Source: Ctenosaura bakeri | Taxonomy: Eukaryota; Chordata; Lepidosauria; Squamata; Iguanidae | DNA length: 64,000 nt | Assembly (NCBI GenBank): GCA_948474755.1 | Contig: CAOLHI010000651.1 | Coordinates: 744,001 to 808,000, forward strand | Direction of reading: 5' to 3' | Shown here: positions 36,290 through 47,290 of the stretch, piece by piece | Layout: each line of letters opens with the position of its first letter | How positions within the stretch are numbered: position 1 is the first letter of the stretch | Translations under genes and position numbers: made by a program | The notes under the pieces: generated by a model | Seen by the model: only the letters and a program-made list of their open reading frames with translations | What the model was told of the DNA's origin: nothing | Database searches by the model: none

Positions 36290-36464
36290 AATGTGTACCA
36301 CTCATTGTAAATTACACAGTGTGGTTAGTTGTCTTAATAAATATCTAATATAACTTGGAAAGTCGCATAATGAAAATCAGATTGTGCACTGTTTATCAAT
36401 CAAGCCTGAATATTTTTGTGTAGACTGCTTTTGTGTTATTTTATCTGTGTACCTACAGGTTTTT

Positions 36465-36483
36465 TGTTGTTGTTGTTGTTTTG
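36465..36483. repeat. (GTT)5 microsatellite
   Basis: Run of GTT units following a short T tract. Confidence 0.85.
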
Positions 36484-36959
36484 TAAAGGAAAGATTCCTA
36501 CAGTTACCCTTTTTCCAGTGTGCTTCTTGTATTTGATCATACTAATGAATACAGTGATAACTGGTGAAACTATTTTGAAAATAATGAATGTCAGATATAT
36601 CTGGGATGATTTTGCAATCGTCTTCACTGATTTTATTTTAATGATCAAGATCATTTTCAAGATTGATGTTTGCCAGTTGGCTTTTCTTTTTGCTAGAACA
36701 TTGGCCTATTGCATGTGCTTCCATGACTTAACTGGATGGTTGGATTTGGAAGTGGCAAGGAGATCATAGTTCAGTCTTGCCACATTCTGCATTTATTTAT
36801 TTGCAAACACTGAGATCCAGTTCAACAAACCAGAAATATAGCCTTTTTAGTCTGTTCTGTTCAGGGTTTGAGATTTTAGTAATCTCATTGAACTCCAACT
36901 CTGAACAGTTTTGTACAGAGGTGCTCCTGCTCAATTGAAAGGCAGAACAGGGGACAGGG

Positions 36960-37815
36960 ATTCTGTCTGGGCCGGGTGAGATTACACTCTCCTGAAATCT
37001 CAGTCTTGTAGCTTAGGTATACTGCTGGATTCAACCCTGAGCCTGGATGCCTAGATCTTGGCCAAGGTGCATTTGCACAGTTGAGACTAGTGTACCAGCT
37101 GTGCCCATTCCTTGAGAAACCAAATCTGACTGTAGTGGCACATGTCTTGATTACGTGCTGTTTGGACTTTAGCACATTCTATGTGGGGCTGCCTTTGGAA
37201 GCTGCAGGTACAAGATACTGTGGCCAGAATGCTGACTGGACCCAGTTACAGGGACCGTATAACTCCCTTATTGGAAAAGATTCACTGTTTACAGGTTTGT
37301 TTTTGGGCACAAATCAAAATGCTTCTTATGACTTATAAAGCCCTATATAGCTTAACTCCAGGCTATCTGAAGACTGTATCTCTCTATATGAACCTGCCAG
37401 CATCTTAAGATCAACAGGTGAGGGTTTTGCCTTGGTCCTGCTAGAATCACAATCTCTTCGGTGAGGATGTGGGAAACAGCCTCCTCAGTGACTGCTCCCA
37501 TCCCGTGCAACTCTCTTTCGTGGGAGGCCAGACTGGCCCCCTTCGTGTTCTCTTTTGCCAGCCAGCAAAGACCTTTTCGTTCAAGCTGACTTTTAATGAG
37601 TAATTGCTTGCAGAGAGCCTTCTTATGAGGGGGCTGCTTTATTTCTAACTTTTGCATGCTTTTTAATGATTCTAAACTGTTCATAAGCTATTGTTTTCAT
37701 GTGATAGTTTTAAATTATATCTAAAATTTTATTGTTAGATTTAGCTTATTTTTTTGGGAGCCACTTTGGGTCCCACCCTGAGAGAAGGGTGTATAAATGA
37801 AGTTAATAAAGAATA
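36960..37815 (+). mobile_element. L2-clade LINE, C-terminal ORF2 and 3' UTR
   Basis: Around 37000-37070 the translation gives GILLDSTLSLDA. At 37245-37370 it gives YRDRITPLLEKIHCL and MTYKALYSLTPGYL, the conserved C-terminal blocks of L2/CR1-type ORF2. Stops and frameshifts separate the blocks, so it is dead. The tail 'gggagccactttgggtccca' with 'gtgtataaatgaagttaata' closes it. Confidence 0.88.
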
Positions 37816-39143
37816 ATAATAAAATACTATCTTGATTGCTTTCTCTTTTACTCCTCCTTTAGCTGAGCTTTGGTTCGTATTTGTGAAGCTCATTCCACCA
37901 TCCAGGTTCCATAGTCATTCATTAATGAAAAATCTTTTGATATTGGATTATTTAGTACAAACTTAAAATATTTAATTGGTTGTTTTATAATGCAGTTTAG
38001 CCAAGGAGTTCAGGGAGAGATAACAGTAGTTAGGGGGACAGATTAGAAAGGTTACCCCCAAAACATTCATTTTTGAGGAAAAGAAGGGTTTAAGGTGTTC
38101 AGAGGGCATAAGTTAAAATTTGTAAAGTCAAAAATTGCTGAAAGGTCCATTCTGACCATTTTGTGTCCTTCTCACCAGCTACTTTTTGTCCACTGAGCTC
38201 TTCACCTTAGCTCACCTTCTTTAAAATTCCAGTTCATATTCACGCATCTCTCAAAATCCTGGAGGGGAAATGGGGGAAATGGGAAAGAGAGCAGGGACAA
38301 AGCAACTATCATAGTTTTGACAACTGTGACTTCCCACACACTTTATGTATAAAATCTTTTGTATCTACTCCAGCTTGGACTCCACCTTGTTGGCAGTACA
38401 CTTGCCAGGCTTTGCTGTATCGCCATTCCATTACTTTTCCTTGAGGGTTTCTGTTTTAGAAGCCAGAGGATGTCAACAGGATCTTTGAAGAGATGTAGCT
38501 TCTCACCTGTAGGCTCAACCTTTGCCCATCTTGGCTTAATTGCATATGATCTAGTGACTCCTTGGGACTATGAGGATGTAAATTCATCATGGAATGAAGG
38601 AATGGATCTAGCAGCTTTAAAGTAACAGGCTGTAAGGGGCCAGCCCAAAGAAAACCTAATTGGATTCTGATCATCCGTCCAAATATCAGCCAGTTATATC
38701 TGTCCCTTTCTTGGAGAAAAATAATTCTTTGAGTGGTGGAAATGCCTTTGGCATTTCTGATAAAATATACACTTATACTCCTTTGAGTTTATGTTTTGTT
38801 TTAGTCAGCAGAATGATAGAGCAGAATTCTACAGCAGAGATTAGGAAAAAGACTTTGGGTCTGTTTTTCTTTTAGGGTAAAGGCAAAGATATTAAGGTAG
38901 TTGTGCATATGGAAAGATTGAAAAAAATGACACTCAGGTACACAGACACTCAGGTCCAGAAAAGAGACTAAAAAATCTTAACTGGAATATACCCACATTA
39001 TATTCAAGCAGGCCCTTCAGAATGAAAGTTAAATGAAAAATTATAGATTGAAAAATACAACCTTCCAAGATGATAATTTTGTAGTTACAATGAGAAGTGC
39101 AGTATTTCAAAAGATAATGTGATTCTTCAGGACAAAAAACATA
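37816..39143. other. No recognised gene
   Basis: An 88-codon plus frame (38359-38625) has no domain features. The rest is AT-rich. Confidence 0.35.
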
Positions 39144-39200
39144 TAAAGATATTGTAGAACTGTAAAGATATTGCAGTATTGTAAAGATATTGCAATATTA
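39144..39200. repeat. Three 19-bp tandem units
   Basis: Each unit starts taaagatattg; the copies differ at several positions. Confidence 0.85.
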
Positions 39201-39257
39201 CAAGTACAACATAAAGTTATTTCAATGTCCAATATTCATTAAATGTCTTGGAGACAA

Positions 39258-39300
<43 letters not shown>
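39258..39300. repeat. (CT)13(CA)8 compound microsatellite
   Basis: Uninterrupted CT units pass directly into CA units. Confidence 0.95.
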
Positions 39301-39301
<1 letters not shown>

Positions 39302-40064
39302 GTTTTGGGAGTAGAGCCATAAAATCTTTTTAAATATTTCCGGTAAGAAAAAAAAACCTATTGTTGATGAGAAATAAACACTGGTATTATTCTGATCTGT
39401 AAATTTCAGTTTTTATAGGGACTACAGATTTTGTATTGTATAAAATAGGAAATAATAAAACCTGTTTATTGGTAAGTAATGGTGGCAGTAGTTTCAGCTG
39501 AATTACTGACTTCACATTTTACGGACTTGCTCAGTCACATGCTCAGTGCAGTGTGGCGTTCAGTCCTTATTACAAGGTAAGTACTTCACCTATTCCTAGA
39601 TGTGGATTTCTGTTTTTTAACAAATAGAACTGAGGTTATAGCATCTTGGTAAGAAATTTATTGGGTCTCAGCTTTTAATGTATATTGTGGCTAAAAGGGC
39701 CACTTTTTCAACCAAAAGGCATAAAACTATTTTGTATTATTTTAAGGACTTAGGAGAGCATGGAAGTATTTTATCTGCACTGTGAAAAATCATTAATTAC
39801 TGACATTACTATGTCCAAAAAGAGTTTCTTAGTTTCCAGACATCCATTGTGTTCATCGGTTGCAGAATGGATAGAGAGAATGCAGAATGCTATAAAGGAG
39901 CTTTAGGCTACAATTCTAGGGTGTAAGACACAGTTGATGTACTTCTGAGTGAAAAAAAGTATAGGATTTCACTCCCATAGAATTATAATCTAGAAGTGAC
40001 ATACTGATAGTGAATAGTCTTGTTTTATTTACATTCTGATTTTATTAATGTAAAATGGATTATA

Positions 40065-40262
40065 GAGACAGTGTGGTATAGTGGTTTGAGCATTGAACTA
40101 CAGCCCTATAGTCCAGGGTTCAGTTCCCCACTCAGCCATGGAAATCCACTGGGTGATCTTGGGCGTGCCACACACTCTTAGACTCAAAAAACCCTATGAT
40201 AGGGTTGCCTTAGGGTTCCCATAAGTTGCCATAAGTTGGACTTCAAGGCACACAAGAACAAT
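40065..40262 (+). mobile_element. tRNA-derived squamate SINE
   Basis: Head 'gagacagtgtggtatagtgg' with A box, B box gggttcagttcc (40116-40127), body 'tgggtgatcttgggcgtgcc' and tail 'gttgccataagttggacttc' ending in 'caaggcacacaagaacaata'. One 10-bp piece (ataagttgcc) is duplicated in the tail. Confidence 0.92.
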
Positions 40263-40389
40263 AAACATGTATTATACGGATGAAGATGATAATGATGATG
40301 ACAATGGCAACAACAACAAAATATTCAAAGTCTGTATTAGGTTTGTGGGAGTCATTTGACAAGACTTGCTGCAATGATGAAGCTGGATA

Positions 40390-40450
40390 CTGAGAATAAG
40401 CCCACTTAATCCCAGTGGGACTGATTTCTCATAGGACTGTCCAAACAGTA
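40390..40450. repeat. Fragment of a dispersed short repeat
   Basis: 'cttaatcccagtgggactga' and 'ttctcataggactgtccaaa' resemble the fragment at 9955. Class unknown. Confidence 0.4.
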
Positions 40451-40669
40451 GGACTGGACTTATCTTATTTTGGCTTTCTTTTCTTTAGTTTATAAAAAAA
40501 GAAAAATCTCTTTCAGCTGCTTTGACTGCCAGTTGCTGACACATTTGTGTTGTTTCAGTCCTTCTTGGTGCCATTTCCCTGTGGCTGTAGTAACTTCCAT
40601 CAACAATGCTGAAAATCATTTTATTTACTTGACCTCAATCTCACCATTCACCATTCTCCTATGAATGGG

Positions 40670-41000
40670 GCTTAAGATGGGTTGTAATAAATAGTAGGAA
40701 TACGATTTTTAAAAATGATTAATGCATGCAAATTTTAAGCATAGTTTTAAAACATCAGTAAAAGAAAAATACAGCACAATCTAGTTTAAAGTCCCTTTCT
40801 GAGCAAAGGGCCTTTACTTGCTGGCAGAAAGATAAAAGGCAGAAAGATGAACGATAAAAGAAGAGTTCCGCAGCCACCAGGAAGACCCTCTGTCATGGCC
40901 ATACTAGATGCATCTTGGAAGTAGCAGGACCAAAAGAAGGGCCTTGCCAAAGATCTCAAAGCCTGGAGGGGTTTGTAGGAGAAAAAAGTCCTTCAGACTC
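40670..41000 (-). mobile_element. L2-clade LINE 3' fragment
   Basis: 'gatctcaaagcctggagggg' and 'aaaaaagtccttcagactc' align with 'gatctcaaagcctgagctgg' and 'gatggtccttcagataacct' of the L2 copy at 52495-52545. Confidence 0.7.
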
Positions 41001-41539
41001 TAAATCTGGTGTCAGGAATACTTGACAATCATAGTCAGCCGGGTGACCGCTGACAATTGCATTGAGCACTAGGTTAGGTCAAAGAGAAGAAAGATGGCTA
41101 CTATGAAGCAGGGTGTAGATAATGGTACTACAAAGAGGAAACAGCAATCTAGGAAACAAAAGGGAGATCCTGCATACATTTGGCTATGTCCTGGTGTTCC
41201 CAATAGCAACTGAAACCCCTTTACAATGAGAGCAGTGCTTCCATTGGCGCTACTAGCCCACCAGGAATCGACTAATTGAGCACTTTCCACACTGACTGTT
41301 CAAAAACTGCCAAGGGGAATTTTCAACACTAAAGACCACCGCCCCCCACTGAAATAACTGGTTCCCTTCTTCCAACTCAGTCCCATCCCAGTCTCATATT
41401 TGCTGCATGGCAGCTCTTGCCAACTGCTTGAAGAATAGCTCATCTTTCCATCACTCCATGACTGAGTTTATCCATCACCCTGTGTAAGCATTTGAAGCAA
41501 TGCTCCTAAGTAACTCTAGAGAACCACTCTACACTGGGT

Positions 41540-42175
41540 TTAGATGATCTGACAGATTTTATTCTCTCCTGAGAGCCTGTTCAGGCCTTGAGATATTCAA
41601 GGGAGGCTATTCTCTCTTTTCCTTTCTTAGAAGCTGCTCTTAGGATCTGGAATTCCTTGCCAAAGGAGAATAACCTGTCCCTGTTCTGTTTTGCATCTGC
41701 TGGATTTTTCTTAGAAAATGCATGCAAGCTTTTGGCAAGAGACTGGCTGCTGGGAACAAGATTTGTTACCACTTAGGTGGATGGGCTAACTACCCAAAAA
41801 GGCACCAGATCCCATCTGATCTTGGAAGTTAAGCAGGTTCAGCCCTGGTTAGTTGGATGGGAGACCACCAACAGATAACAAGAAACTGTAGGCTATATTT
41901 CAAAGGAAAGAACTGACAAAACCATCTCTGAGTATTCCTTGCCTATGAGAATTATGGGATTGCTATTAGTCAGCCCAGCAACTTGAGGACACACACACAC
42001 ACACACACCATTTCCTTAGTGTTTTAAAATTATACTTACACTGTGCTTTTAATTTTCTTTTGTCCTAATAGTTTGCTTTGTTTTGCATTGTAGTTATTAT
42101 ATATACTTAATATTACTGCATGCCACCTTGAGTCAGATTTTTAGGAGCATATCTATGCAAAAAATAAATAAAATC
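41540..42175 (+). mobile_element. L2-type LINE 3' end interrupted by a 5S-derived SINE
   Basis: The left part has 'ggaattccttgccaaaggag' in the position of the usual C-terminal 'tggaactc' motif. The right part (42009-42175) ends 'gcatgccaccttgagtcaga' and 'aaaaaataaataaaatc', a LINE tail. The SINE lies between them. Confidence 0.6.
41780..42008 (+). mobile_element. 5S rRNA-derived SINE inside a LINE
   Basis: 'agatcccatctgatcttgga', 'agttaagcaggttcagccct' and 'ggttagttggatgggagacc' are a drifted 5S rRNA sequence including the internal promoter boxes. The tail 'aactgacaaaaccatctctg' and 'agtattccttgcctatgaga' ends in (AC)n. This is the 5S-derived SINE type described from squamates. Confidence 0.88.
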
Positions 42176-42225
42176 ATTGATACCATGTATCACAAGTTTT
42201 GGTTTTTTTTGTCTTTATTCTTCAG

Positions 42226-42303
42226 AGTACTCGAGAGGCCTTAGATCATCTGGAGTCTGTTCCTGAGAAACTGAACTTTTTGGAAGATTCCAGAGATTTG
42301 GGA
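42226..42303 (+). CDS. Internal coding exon of an unnamed coiled-coil-like protein
   Basis: This is a 78-base exon, phase 0 to 0, giving 26 codons. The acceptor is strong: a long T-rich tract ending in ttattcttcag. The donor is GGA followed by gtgaga, which is acceptable but lacks G at -1. The peptide begins STREALDHLE and ends EDSRDLG. It is rich in Leu and Glu and looks helical. The next exon starts in the same phase, so the two join without a frame change. I do not recognise the protein and propose no function. The donor is the weakest point. Confidence rests mainly on the acceptor, the open frame and the phase match. Confidence 0.65.
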
Positions 42304-43751
42304 GTGAGAATATTTTGACATTTGTTTCTTTAGAAAATGCTTAGCATCCTCTTGCACAATAGGAAATAAGCTGTGCTGGGGTCATTAAAGATTCTGGTAT
42401 ATTTTAAACTCTTTAATTGAGTTGGATTTCCATTGTGTATTAGAACTGTGGGTGGATAGATCTGTTCTATAACAACTTCTCTTTCTGTTTCCATCCTTTT
42501 CTGATGGGATCCAGGAAGAGGCATCTTGGCTTCCCTTGATTCCCAATTCATGACACAGAGCATTAGATAACTGATTTTTGTTTTTTAAAAAATGGAAATT
42601 TTAAACATTTGATAACATTGCAATAAATAATAAGAGATTATATCTTCTCACTGCCAGAGTTTCTGATTTGTTCACAATATTTTGATAAGCTGATTTGTTT
42701 TTTTATTAGTAGGAGCTTTTAGTTGTGTTAATATTTGAAAAGGAGTTGATTTTGGAGGGTTTATTGAGAGATGACACTATTCATTCCCCAAGCACTGTTT
42801 CCCAAATGATGACACACTGGATGCTTGTGGTTTCACAGCTGGCGTTACTTATTGATAAGCCTGTAAAGACTACAAAATCAATAGAAAAGCTTGTTTGAAT
42901 ATCAGGGTTGTTCATTATGTTGAGTAAATATGCTGTTCTGTGCTGGAGACAAAATTCATGCCAGGTATTTAACATGCAAAATATCTCAGTAGCACCATTC
43001 CATTGTTTGCTTTTGTTAATTAGTACTGTGCTTCGCATATGACATGGGTCACAAGGCTCTGAACAATCAAAGTACTTAAGCAATTCAAAGTCCCACTAAA
43101 ACAAATTAGTTCACTAAGTAGGGACTGAATTTTTTTTAATGTCTTTTTGAACAGGTGCTTAATTGTTCTGCTGGATGAGTGAAACTATCCAAAGAAATTC
43201 AAGGTGATTTCCTTGAATTAAAAAGTCAGTTTGGAAGACTTATATCTTGTATTACCTTGTTCAAATGTTGAAACAGAGAAAGAATGAGGAAAAAGAGAAT
43301 TGTATTGAGTTCTTATTCTGACATCCAACCAGAGCAGGATAACACTTTTAATTCAATATACTTCAGCAAATCCAGCATGGGGTTGTCCTCATTTCCAGGG
43401 CAGGGCTGAGACAAACTGAGGAAAGGGAAATGGTAAATGAAATGCATAGTAAATCTCCTTTCTACAGTGTGGAACAGCTGTGTAGCCTCAGGAAAAGTGG
43501 ACATCTTTGCTTGTCCACTCCCACTTGTTCCCCTTTCTTCCAGAACTGGAGATTAACCAACCCAGAACCACCATTAATGAAGATAAGGAAAACTTATAAA
43601 AATCATCATATTTTTTTTTTTAGTGGAAGTTCCAGAATCTTCCAGCCAGCAATGAACTTTCTAAGTGCAGGTGATAGGAACCAGTTTCCTATTAAATGAT
43701 GCCAAAGCAGTGTTTGGTGCTGAACAGCTTACAAAGATGTCTGGTCTAGAG

Positions 43752-43975
43752 GGCTTAGTGTGTATGTGTCTCCAAGTTACCTGTAAGTTACCAAGTTACT
43801 TATGGCTACCACATGAATCTCACTGAGGTTTCCTTAAGAAAGGAATACTCAGAGATGGTTTTGCCTTTCCTCTGAAACATAGGTTACAGCACCTGGTATT
43901 TGTTGGCAGTCTCCCATTCAAGTACTAATTAGGGCTGGCCCTGCTTAGACAGGATCTTGTGCCTTTGGAGGATTT
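43752..43975 (-). mobile_element. 5S rRNA-derived SINE
   Basis: The reversed 5S head ('cagtctcccattcaagtact', 'ctggccctgcttagacagga') follows a reversed tail ('aggaatactcagagatggtt') of the same kind as in the copy at 41780. Confidence 0.85.
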
Positions 43976-44194
43976 AGGCAGGGCTGCTTTTCTCAATTCT
44001 GTCTGAAGCTATAGGTTTTCCAGTACAGATGCATGTCTCAGGTAGCCACAGTTAATCAGTAACTCCCTACACCACTTACCTATATATCAGGATCTTGAAT
44101 ATTCTACTTTATCTCATGGGAATCATTTTGACAGCTTTCATTGCCAATGTTAAAACTTCATCCCTACTGGATTTTTGTTTCTCTCTGACTGCAG

Positions 44195-44308
44195 GATTCT
44201 CACAGTCAGACAGACTTTATTGCAGAGAGATGCAGTAAATACAAGAAAATTATGGGCTCCTTACAGCAGCATCTAGAAGAGTCAAAGCGCAAACTTGAAG
44301 ACTTCAGG
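44195..44308 (+). CDS. Internal coding exon, coiled-coil segment of the same protein
   Basis: This is a 114-base exon, phase 0 to 0, giving 38 codons. It has an excellent acceptor (tttctctctgactgcag) and a consensus donor (AGG|gtaagt). The translation starts DSHSQTDFIAERCSKYKK, continues through a Leu/Gln/Glu-rich stretch and ends KRKLEDFR. Hydrophobic positions are spaced as in a coiled coil, with many Lys, Glu, Gln and Arg between them, so a helical, dimer-forming segment is likely. It lies 1.9 kb after the previous exon and 4.8 kb before the next, in the same strand and frame. Cytoskeletal or centrosomal proteins often look like this, but that is only a general resemblance. Confidence 0.8.
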
Positions 44309-44474
44309 GTAAGTTTACCTGCTATCTTTTTTGCCCTCCTTTGTTGTGTAAAGCTACTTAAGAGCTATTTTGTTATGTGAAGCTACTAAAGAGCTCTAAT
44401 CTCTAGGCTCTACAAAATGCTTAATCATATAGAGCAAAGGGCTGATTCTATTCACTGAAAGTATATAAGGACAT

Positions 44475-44560
44475 CAAATTGCCTTGTTCGGTCAGACCAA
44501 AGACTTCCAAAGTCCTGCACTCTGTCTCTAACAGTGACCTAATAAATAGGTGCAGTATAA
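44475..44560 (-). mobile_element. CR1/L3-like LINE 3' terminus
   Basis: 'ttgttcggtcagaccaaaga' and 'tctgtctctaacagtgacct' match, with drift, the sequence at 62515-62565. Confidence 0.6.
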
Positions 44561-45406
44561 CTGGAATAGTTATTCTCTTGTCTGTTTGTCCCCAGTTTCT
44601 TATAACCCGAATTTGTCAGCCTTTAAACATGAAGTTCCATTTTTGCTTTCTGGTTAATAGGCAATGATAACCCTGTCGTCCGTGTATTGTCTAATGCTGA
44701 AAGGTGGAATTATAGTATGTAATCATCTCATGTGGAAGGCATTACTACCAACAGTTTCATCTGGGGAGAGAATAATATATCCTTTTAGCTGTGTGTTGTT
44801 CATATTTTATAAAACTCCCATCAATGTTTGAAACTGGTGGTATACAAGGTGTGGCTTGAGAACAATATATAGCCATTATCTGTTCCTGTGAGGACCTGTT
44901 GGGCTCCTCAACTGTTTAAACTGAATGGCTGAAAAATGGATGGGGAAATTCTCCTCCAATTGAACGAACAGCCCAGTTCCCTACACTCTCCTCCATCAGA
45001 AAATCTTGGGCACGTAGCTGCCATTTGCCATGTGAGATTCTGCATATTGTGAGATTCCCTGTACAGAGTCTTTGGATGTGCCAGGCTGCTTTGTATCCTG
45101 AAACTGAGGCACTGGCATTGTGGGCAATCACCCACAATCTATTACAACCTAGGAAGATTCCCAGTGACTATAAGATGCTAATGCACACTAGGAGAATGCT
45201 CGTGAGGCCCCATTTGGCTGAAAAGGTGAGTTCTAGCAATTCTGTATGTCGAAAGACAATCATATCAGTGTTTTTTGCAAGCCAAGAATGCAGCTGCTAT
45301 CACTATTCTCCATATCATTGACCTCAGTCTGTAAGGCAACCCATTAGAGTAGAGCAAACTCACACCAGGAGTCTCCTGGGCAGTTGATCACCATACTTCC
45401 CTGAAC

Positions 45407-45635
45407 GCTACCACCATACCATCCTGAACATATCCAGTGTCACCTGATTTCAGAGGCTAAGCAGTGCAAGGACTGGTTAGTATTTGGATGGAAGACTACC
45501 AGGGAATATCAGAAATTTCCAGGTAGGGTTTGAAAGGGACCTGAAACACTGGAGCTGCTGCCAGTCAGAGCTGCCAGTATAGGAGTGGGTGGATCTCTAC
45601 TGGCTCACTATAAAGCAACTTCCTATGTTCCTGTG
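45407..45635 (+). mobile_element. 5S rRNA-derived SINE with a different tail
   Basis: The head 'gctaccaccataccatcctg' and 'ggttagtatttggatggaag' is 5S-like. The tail 'ctggagctgctgccagtcag' and 'aaagcaacttcctatgttcc' differs from the tail of the copies at 41780 and 43752 and is shared with the tRNA-derived element at 56845. This is a mosaic SINE. Confidence 0.8.
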
Positions 45636-46109
45636 CTGGTGTGGAAGTAGTAGGTATTGTCTGTACTGTCAGCATCCATGACCCTGGGCTTCAGGGTATT
45701 CCAGTGAAGCTCATTATTTGGGCAATGCAGGTGTGACTTCCCTTTGACACCGTGGGTGCTTACAAGCCTCACATTCTCCATCCCTAAGTGATGAGGTGGC
45801 AGTGAGACCCAGTTTGAGTAGGATCAAGTTTTATGTGGCTTATCTACCTTGTACTAGAGCTCCTTTAGTTATTTGAAATTAATACATCTTCAAATACTCA
45901 TTCTATTGCTGTTAGTCATCTAAGGACCAGTACTAGTGAGCATAACTGCAGCCCCCACGTGAGAATCTCAAGAACATAGTAGGATTGCTACTGCATTGTT
46001 CTTGTGTAGAGCTTACAATGGTGTCACCCATTACTTCACTCTCAAGACTGCAATATTCCACAGTTATGATTTGTGTGATCAAGTAGTGATGCCATTAGGT
46101 ATGATAATC

Positions 46110-46385
46110 CTTATCAGTCCTCTAGATGTTGTTGAATTGTAGTTCTCATCAGCACTAGCCAGGGATGGTGGATAGATAATATACAGGATGGCCACAGCAA
46201 CTCTCATAATCCTTGCTGTACATTCTCTTTGTCTAGTTGAGAGATGAAAACCGTATGACCTTTGAGATGTTTGGAACTGCAGTCTCCACTACTATTGTAC
46301 ATTGGCTATGCTGTCTAGAGCTGCTGAGAGTTGCAGTTTAACAACGTCTGCAAGGCACACAGTTCCTACCCAGGTCTAGATGCAA
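46110..46385. mobile_element. Palindromic MITE copies, decayed
   Basis: 'cctctagatgttgttgaatt' with 'gtagttctcatcagcactag' and, further on, 'gagagttgcagtttaacaac' with 'gtctgcaaggcacacagttc' are arms of the family at 61125. They may be two copies or one interrupted copy. Confidence 0.5.
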
Positions 46386-46390
46386 GTATA

Positions 46391-47109
46391 ATCTGATGGC
46401 TTGACCTGTACTGGATGTTAAGAATCCAATACATTGCTGAGTCTGCCACAAAGTTGTGTTTTGTTTAGACATGAGCCTTCCTTTAACCTATGTGATCTTC
46501 TTTTCTGTCCTATTTGATTACAAATGAAATGAAATGATCCACAGCTAGTAAGAAAAGAGTTCAGTGTTCATTTCACTGACTTGCTTGAAATAGCCAAGAA
46601 ATACCTTTTCATTGCTAACCTCTCTTGATCTTCACAGAGACTGTCTTATGTGCCTCAAGACTAGAACAGAGTGAATCACTCTAATTTTGTTTTCTCTTTT
46701 GTTGCTGTCAAAAAAAGCATCTACTCTTTTCTTTTCCTCCACTTTGTATGTGCTTTCAAGTGTCCCCTTGCAATTTCTAGTTTTTGTCCAAGTCCAGGGC
46801 AGTGTGCAAAATCCCTCAAGGAATGTTTTCTTTAAGGTTCTGCTTCCCTTATCAAAGGAAAGTAAATTTGATGCCAAAGGAATGTCCCTGAAGAGGAAGT
46901 TTAGGAATGAGGCACTGCTCTAGAAAGGCCAATTGTGGGTACTTCCTGCCTAATCTTAAAAGTAGAGGCAGCTAGAGCACAGACTCTAAAGAAGAGGATA
47001 TGGCAGGCACATAGGGGAGCAGGCCATCCTTTCTCTGTTGGACCATTTTGAGCTTTAATTCTGGCACACCACATTGTTTTTAGAAACTGCTTGGAAGCCA
47101 GTAAATAAT
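46391..47109. other. No recognised gene
   Basis: Intron sequence. Frames of 78 and 81 codons overlap on opposite strands at 46632-46923 and show no features. Confidence 0.4.
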
Positions 47110-47290
47110 ACTGAGTACACATGTTCAGTCTGTTGAGCTTGGATCTGCTGTCTGACTACTGCATACTGAGCCATTTGAAGTTTCTGACAACCAACCTGTG
47201 TACAACTCATTGTAATAATCCGAGTTACTAGAATGTGTATACCTGGCTTTGGTATCATCTAGGTTAGATGACTTCATTGTGTTGTATGTC
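47110..47290 (-). mobile_element. L2-clade LINE fragment
   Basis: 'ccatttgaagtttctgacaa' and 'acaactcattgtaataatcc' correspond to 'cagttgaagtttctgaacac' and 'cccacgtacggtaatccaat' of the L2 copy at 52690-52745. Confidence 0.6.

Noticed and set aside
36416..36769. 117-codon plus frame with hydrophobic stretches
   Set aside because: Hydrophobicity follows from T-rich DNA including a (GTT)n run; there is no promoter or splice support.
39535..39576. 42-base exon-like sequence with consensus donor, phase 0/0
   Set aside because: The acceptor lacks a pyrimidine tract, and the peptide (begins SHAQCSVAF) is unlike the helical exons of the gene.
41800..41872. 5S rRNA-like sequence
   Set aside because: It is the diverged head of a SINE with a SINE tail, not a 5S gene.
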